Assembly (NCBI GenBank): GCA_049115575.1
Contig: JAGDZU010000001.1
Location: forward strand, 372,001-436,000
Reading direction: 5' to 3'
Length of the DNA stretch: 64,000 nucleotides
DNA from: JAHEKB01 sp049115575
GTDB taxonomy: Bacteria > Bacteroidota > Bacteroidia > NS11-12g > UBA9320
The notes beneath the pieces are model-generated. The model saw only the letters and a list, made by a program, of their open reading frames with translations, ran no database searches and was not told the DNA's origin. The translations under genes and the position numbers were made by a program. Positions 59,084 to 64,000 of the stretch are shown here, one piece after another (the first letter of the stretch is position 1; the number at the start of each line of letters is the position of its first letter).

Positions 59084-60277
59084 ATGTCTAACTACCTGAT
59101 TATAGTCTATTTATCTATCGCTATAGTTTTGTCTTACGCTTATGGCGAAATCGCCAAAAGAACTAATATTCCTTCTGTATTAATGCTTATAGTAACAGGA
59201 ATTCTGATTGGTCAATTCACAGACTTTTCCTTTAATTTTTTTAGTGCTTTAGAGATTTTAGGAGTAGTTGGATTAATCATGATAGTTTTAGAAGGTGCTC
59301 TGGATCTAGAATTGAGTAAAGAAAAGATGCCGCTTATAGCAAGAGCAACAGCCGTGGCAATTCTTGGGATTGTAGGTAGTATGGCCACCATAGCTGCTTT
59401 ATTTCATTATCTTCTTCATATGCAGCTCAGCTTGGCTATTTTGTACTCTGCACCTCTTGCGGTTATTTCAAGTGCCATTGTAATTCCAAGTATTGGTAAT
59501 TTAAATGCGGAATCAGATAAAGAATTCCTAATTTATGAAAGCTGCATTTCAGATATCATTGGGATTATGGTGTTCTATTTATGCTTGAGTGTAGCTGAAA
59601 CAGGCAATTTAGGAGGATCCTTAGGTGAGTTTGGGATTAATTTGGTTTTAACTCTGATAGTATCTGTTCTAGTGGCTATTGGGCTTATACTGCTTTTTAA
59701 GTTTTTGAATGCCAAGGTCAAGCTCTTCTTTTTTATATCTATCCTTATTCTAATATATGCCTTAGGTAAAATGATGCACCTTAGTCCTTTAATCTTGATT
59801 CTCATATTTGGCCTGGTGCTTAAAAATCACAAATTGGTATTTAGAGGCAGGCTTTCCAATCTTATGACTCGCATGGAGTTTAGGAAAATGGAAAGGGATT
59901 TTCATATCATAACAAGAGAAACAGCATTTATACTTCGAACTTTCTTCTTTCTAGTATTTGGGATTACCATTGATATGGCTTCTATTATAGATGTAAATGT
60001 TTTGCTCATAAGTTTGATGTCTTTTATACTTATACTTATTGTGAGGGTCATACTCTTAGGTTCATTCGCTTCTAAAATGAACGATGTATTAATTTATATA
60101 GCCCCTAGGGGATTAATCACGGTGCTGCTGTTCTATAGTATTCCTGCTTCTGTTCAAGAAACAAAATTTCAACCTGGAGTGATTCTATGGATGGTTATCT
60201 TAACAAGCCTTTATATGACTTATGGGCTTATCAAGGATGGGAAAAAACAAGCCTTGGAAGCAGAACATCCCGAATAA
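59084..60277 (+). CDS. CPA-family cation:proton antiporter
   Basis: Inner-membrane Na+ or K+/H+ antiporter-type protein, 397 residues from ATG 59084 (MSNYLIIVYLSIAIVLSYAYG). The frame is open 22 codons upstream, but the promoter lies there. About twelve hydrophobic segments are visible, with the family pattern RTNIPSVLMLIVTGILIG at the first helices, EGALDLELS, SAIVIPSIGNL, and ESCISDIIGIMVFY carrying the paired acidic residues of the ion-binding site. It lacks a cytoplasmic RCK domain. The coupled ion is unknown. The gene stands alone. Confidence 0.88.
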   Translation: MSNYLIIVYLSIAIVLSYAYGEIAKRTNIPSVLMLIVTGILIGQFTDFSFNFFSALEILGVVGLIMIVLEGALDLELSKEKMPLIARATAVAILGIVGSMATIAALFHYLLHMQLSLAILYSAPLAVISSAIVIPSIGNLNAESDKEFLIYESCISDIIGIMVFYLCLSVAETGNLGGSLGEFGINLVLTLIVSVLVAIGLILLFKFLNAKVKLFFFISILILIYALGKMMHLSPLILILIFGLVLKNHKLVFRGRLSNLMTRMEFRKMERDFHIITRETAFILRTFFFLVFGITIDMASIIDVNVLLISLMSFILILIVRVILLGSFASKMNDVLIYIAPRGLITVLLFYSIPASVQETKFQPGVILWMVILTSLYMTYGLIKDGKKQALEAEHPE

Positions 60278-60352
60278 TAGACATTTTTACAAGCATCTGA
60301 GCATTTGAAGTAAGATGAGCCTTTGAATTGACGTTACTTTGTTTCTATTCAT

Positions 60353-63300
60353 TTGCGGTCACTTTTATATATAGTGTTCTGTTCATTGGGCTTAACTGTA
60401 AGTGCCCAATGGTCTAATTTACAGTCGAATAAGCTGAAGTTAAATAAGGGAGACGTTTACCTAATCGATAGCGGCATTATAGCTATAAACAGTGTATCCA
60501 TTACAGGCTTCACTGGCGGCTTGGATTATGAAGTTGATTCTAACAAAATTGTATGGTTGGCTTCTAACATGAAAGACAGCACCATCATTACCTATAGATT
60601 ACTCTATTTTTCGTTAAACTACTACAGAAAAGATCCCAAGCTTATACAACAGATCTATGAAGAAAATCCTTTTGATTATATACCTCCTTCTGAAAGAGAG
60701 GCAGATGAATATTCTAAATTAAATACCTATGGGAACATCTCGAGAGGCATAGGATTTGGCAATGCGCAAGACATTGTGGTGAACTCCAACTTGAATTTGC
60801 GGATAAATGGCTTGCTCCCCAATGGCGTTGATGTGGTTGGCGTAATAAGTGATGAGAATAACCCCATTCAACCCGAAGGCAATACACAACAAATTCAAGA
60901 CTTTGATCAGGTTTACATACAATTGAGCAAAGACAGCACTAAACTAACTGTTGGTGACTTCCTAATGCAAAGGCAATCGGAGTCTTACTTCATTAACTAT
61001 TATAAAAAATCACGTGGTCTGCAATTTGATAAAATAGCAAAGGTTGGGGATTGGAAAACTCAAATAGGAGTAGAGGCAGCCATTTCAAGAGGTAGGTTCA
61101 GCAGAAATCAAATTCAGGGAATAGATGGAAATTTGGGCCCATATAGGTTAAGTGGAAGCAATGGAGAGATATTTATCATACTCATTGCAGGAACTGAAAA
61201 AGTGTATTTAGATGGAGCTCTATTAACTAGAGGTGAGAACAATGATTATGTAATCAACTACAATACAGGAGAATTAAGTTTTACTCCTAAGATTCTGATT
61301 ACTAGATATTCTAGGATAGTGGTTGAGTTCCAATATTCAGATAGAAACTATGCCCGTAGTGTTTTTAGAACTGGCGGGAGTGTGGCTAAAGGAAATTGGA
61401 AAATATATGCGAACTACTTCAATGAAATGGATTTGAAAAACCAACCCTTTCAATTGGATTTAGATGCTACTGATTCTTTAAGTGGATTGAATGCCCGTGA
61501 AATACTTAGCATATCTGGGGATTCCAGCCCAAGCTTTTCAAATGTGAGTCCTGGCCTTTTTAATTCTGAGCGGATTATGTACAGGCAAAAGGATAGCCTG
61601 GGTATTAAAGTCTATGTTTATACAGATGATGCCAGTTCTGATAGCGTATTCTATGAAGTCCAATTTAGCCATGTGGGATTGGGCAATGGAAGCTATCAAC
61701 AAATTCAGTCTTCGGCAAATGGGAAAGTTTTTGAGTTTGTGGGTATTGGTAATGGAGATTATGAACCTATTAGTGTATTGATTCCGCCTAAAAGGCTGAA
61801 TATGTGGAATTTAGGATTTGTGAGACTAAATGAGAATTCTAGCTCTGGAGTTGAGCTAAGTTTGAGTGACCAGGACTTGAATACATTTTCCAATCAAGAC
61901 GATAAAGACAATAGGGGCTACGGGCTAAAGGTTTTCCGAAAGGGTAAGAAATTTATATCAGACTCATCTTGGACCTTGGAACATAAACTTAATTATGAAT
62001 TAATTAGTCAGGGATTCAATTATGTGGAACGTTACAGAAATGTTGAATTCAACAGGCAATGGAATAAGGTCTTGAACAATCCTGGCATATTGGATCAAAT
62101 AAACCAAAGCATGGAACATGTTGTGAATGCCGGATTGAGGATAGAGAAAAGTAAAAGTAGCTACGTAGAAACGCAGTTCTCTAGCTTTATAAGACCAGAA
62201 AACTATAGCGGGCTAGATGGTAGCCTTCGCATGAATTATCAGCTCAAAAAAACACAATTTGGGTTAAATGCAAATGTTCAAGAAAGCGAGAGTAAAATGA
62301 TTAATACTATTTCATTGAACAATGGCTTTTATGGCTTTGACGGCTTCTTAGAACAAGAGATATTTAATACTGTGATTGGTTTAAAAGCTAAAACCGAGTC
62401 CAGTAGTTTTAGCCAGGGGACTAGTGATAGTCTTCAAGCTCAAAGTTACGCGATGAGAAGTCTAGGGGTATACGCGAAAGGTGGAGGACAGAGTTTTACA
62501 TATGCCATAGAGGCAGATCAAAGAGATGATGAGTTACCTAAAAATGGAGATTTTAATCTAGCTACAGTAGGCAAGAATTTAAGAGGAACAATTGCTCTTC
62601 AGTCTAGCAATAACAACAAACTAAGTTTAATAACGAGCTATAGAAATTTAGCTATTAAAGACAGCAGCCTGGCTCAAAACACATTGGAAAACAGTATACA
62701 GAGTAGGTTGGATTTAGATCTGAATTTGTTAAAACGATTTATTCGCTCTAAAAGCTTTGTTCAGATTGGAAGTGGGCAAGAACAAAGAAGAGAATTTCAG
62801 TATTTACAAGTGCAATCTGGAAATGGTATGTATATCTGGAACGATTATGATAGTAATGGAGTACAAAGTTTAAACGAATTCGAAATCGCTTCTGATTTAG
62901 ACAAAAATAGAGCGGATTATATTAGAATTTTCACGCCTGTTCCAGGTTTTATTACTACCAGAACTACCAAATTCAGTGAGAGCTTCGAGCTAAACCCGGC
63001 AGCATTGATTAAATCAAAAAAAGGTTTTGGGTCTTTTATAGCCAGATTTAATAGTAACACAGCTCTTCTATACGAGCAAAAAACACTTCCGCAGTCTAGG
63101 TTAAACTTTAATGAATTGGGGAGTATTAGCGATACCGCTTTGCTAAATAGAAGCTCAAATTTGAGAACAACCTTGTTTTTCAATAGGTCTAATTCAAGAT
63201 TTGGTATGGACTACAGCTATAAGAGCCTTGAGTCTAAGATTCTGCTTACAAACGGGTTTGATATAAGGGCTACTAAGGAACAGCAGTATAATATTCGTTG

Positions 63301-63796
63301 GAATATAGTTCGCCAATGGACTTTGAGATCTGGAATTACAGCCGGGACTAAAAGCTACACTAGTGAGTTCTTTAGTCTTAGAAACTACGACTATGAATAT
63401 TTGGAACTAAAGCCTAAGCTGCAATTTCAACTGTCTAATACGTTTAGAGCTGAAGCCTATACATCATTCTTTTCTGCTTCTAATACAGCAGCATTGGGTG
63501 GAGAGACCACAAGAAATGTTGAAATAGGCACTTCCATAAAATTCACTCAAGCTTCTCAAACATCCCTATTAGCAGAAATGGCTTTTGTTAGAGTGGATTA
63601 TACGGGTGAAACGGGAAGCACTTTAGGTTATGAACTATTAAGAGGATTACAAAATGGTCAAAATGCCACATGGAGGCTCAATTATCAGCGCAAGATAGCA
63701 GGTAGTATACAACTGGTTCTCAGTTATGATGGCCGTAAATCCGAAGGAGCAGACGCCATACACATTGGACGTTTGTTGGCTCGTTACTTATTCTAA
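60353..63796 (+). CDS. Large outer-membrane barrel protein
   Basis: 1147-residue exported protein with TTG 60353 as start (MRSLLYIVFCSLGLTVSAQ, a clear signal peptide; no ATG fits). The N-terminal ~200 residues form an extracytoplasmic domain, including NISRGIGFGNAQDIVVNSNLNLRINGLLPNGVDVVGVI. The pattern KVYLDGALLTRGENNDYVINYNTGELSF is known from large Bacteroidota barrels. The rest is a long succession of amphipathic strands ending in IGRLLARYLF, with a C-terminal Phe. There is no TonB box or plug domain that I can see, so it is not an ordinary TonB receptor. Function unknown. Its stop overlaps the convergent T9SS gene by 4 nt. Confidence 0.72.
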   Translation: MRSLLYIVFCSLGLTVSAQWSNLQSNKLKLNKGDVYLIDSGIIAINSVSITGFTGGLDYEVDSNKIVWLASNMKDSTIITYRLLYFSLNYYRKDPKLIQQIYEENPFDYIPPSEREADEYSKLNTYGNISRGIGFGNAQDIVVNSNLNLRINGLLPNGVDVVGVISDENNPIQPEGNTQQIQDFDQVYIQLSKDSTKLTVGDFLMQRQSESYFINYYKKSRGLQFDKIAKVGDWKTQIGVEAAISRGRFSRNQIQGIDGNLGPYRLSGSNGEIFIILIAGTEKVYLDGALLTRGENNDYVINYNTGELSFTPKILITRYSRIVVEFQYSDRNYARSVFRTGGSVAKGNWKIYANYFNEMDLKNQPFQLDLDATDSLSGLNAREILSISGDSSPSFSNVSPGLFNSERIMYRQKDSLGIKVYVYTDDASSDSVFYEVQFSHVGLGNGSYQQIQSSANGKVFEFVGIGNGDYEPISVLIPPKRLNMWNLGFVRLNENSSSGVELSLSDQDLNTFSNQDDKDNRGYGLKVFRKGKKFISDSSWTLEHKLNYELISQGFNYVERYRNVEFNRQWNKVLNNPGILDQINQSMEHVVNAGLRIEKSKSSYVETQFSSFIRPENYSGLDGSLRMNYQLKKTQFGLNANVQESESKMINTISLNNGFYGFDGFLEQEIFNTVIGLKAKTESSSFSQGTSDSLQAQSYAMRSLGVYAKGGGQSFTYAIEADQRDDELPKNGDFNLATVGKNLRGTIALQSSNNNKLSLITSYRNLAIKDSSLAQNTLENSIQSRLDLDLNLLKRFIRSKSFVQIGSGQEQRREFQYLQVQSGNGMYIWNDYDSNGVQSLNEFEIASDLDKNRADYIRIFTPVPGFITTRTTKFSESFELNPAALIKSKKGFGSFIARFNSNTALLYEQKTLPQSRLNFNELGSISDTALLNRSSNLRTTLFFNRSNSRFGMDYSYKSLESKILLTNGFDIRATKEQQYNIRWNIVRQWTLRSGITAGTKSYTSEFFSLRNYDYEYLELKPKLQFQLSNTFRAEAYTSFFSASNTAALGGETTRNVEIGTSIKFTQASQTSLLAEMAFVRVDYTGETGSTLGYELLRGLQNGQNATWRLNYQRKIAGSIQLVLSYDGRKSEGADAIHIGRLLARYLF

Positions 63797-64000
63797 TGGT
63801 GAACTACAATTTTTTGAGTATTTATCTGCCCAGTTGATTTTAAAGTGAGGTAATAGGAACCTGTTGAAAGATCTGAAAGATTTAAAAAGTTATAGAAGTT
63901 CAACAGTTTGCCCTGCTTGACTAATTGTCCACTAAGAGTAGAAATTTCAAAATCACTTCCCGGTTCACAAATCACTTGAAGATTATTATCTGCCGGATTC
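63793..64000 (-). CDS. C-terminal end of a T9SS-secreted protein (runs off window)
   Basis: Only the last 68 residues are present: the frame continues to the window end through NPADNNLQVICEPG. This is a type A sorting domain, with NPADNNLQV, FEISTLSGQLVKQGKL, LSDLSTGSYYLTLKS and QKIVVHH. The protein itself cannot be identified. The stop at 63793-63795 lies within the stop region of the large barrel gene. Confidence 0.8.
   Translation of the reverse strand, partial: NPADNNLQVICEPGSDFEISTLSGQLVKQGKLLNFYNFLNLSDLSTGSYYLTLKSTGQINTQKIVVHH

Noticed and set aside
60353..63796. TonB-dependent receptor
   Set aside because: No TonB box or plug domain is visible in the N-terminal region.

Overview
The window is 64 kb of AT-rich chromosome from a member of the Bacteroidota, most likely a Flavobacteriales-type organism. 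The evidence is many secreted proteins ending in the type IX secretion system (T9SS) type A sorting domain, promoters of the Bacteroidota form (-7 element TAnnTTTG), few Shine-Dalgarno sequences, a DPP11-like S46 peptidase, DUF4296, DUF5686 and DUF6498 family proteins, and outer-membrane barrels. The species cannot be named from the sequence alone.

Layout. 1-4.3 kb: the start of valS, then rplS, three tandem related outer-membrane barrel genes, and rplU-rpmA. 4.3-11.5 kb: a degenerate EF-G paralogue lacking the usual GTPase residues, yggS, and a tight operon (DUF4296 lipoprotein, mutS2, mtfA, FlK-like thioesterase, smpB). 11.7-18.6 kb: surface and secreted proteins plus tRNA-Leu(GAG). 18.7-20.5 kb: rseP-hscB, followed by a non-coding stretch with strong inverted repeats. 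21.05-27.39 kb: a 6.3-kb integrated element in tRNA-Leu(CAA). 27.4-44.2 kb: housekeeping genes (mlaEF, dpp11-like, fmt, lepB, dapB, mltG, ribD) mixed with secreted proteins. 44.2-49.5 kb: prmC, a Kir channel and membrane proteins. 49.5-49.8 kb: tRNA-Leu(TAA) and tRNA-Gly(GCC). 49.8-64 kb: a TPMT-type methyltransferase, a MazG-like protein, a DUF5686 barrel, gpmI, a 1048-residue T9SS protein, a proton antiporter and a large barrel, ending inside another T9SS gene.

The most unusual region is the integrated element. It is bounded by a perfect 16-bp repeat of the tRNA-Leu 3' end and carries ten genes, all on the minus strand: a tyrosine recombinase, an excisionase-like HTH protein, an HUH rolling-circle initiator with iteron-like repeats just upstream, a DUF6864-like protein paired with a small membrane protein, and, next to the tRNA, a restriction-endonuclease-like protein beside a HEPN-like protein. 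Tandem 12-bp G-rich motifs lie near both ends and once before the HTH gene; they look like recombinase arm sites. The insertion separated the tRNA from its terminator, and the element supplies a hairpin in its place.

Other points of note are the EF-G paralogue with P-loop Lys to Met, G4 Lys to Gln and catalytic His to Val; a set of genes whose -7 element ends 3-5 nt before the start codon (probably leaderless mRNAs, two with non-ATG starts); and a shared extended promoter TAYTTTTGCnnCC-like sequence at ribosomal-protein and tRNA genes.
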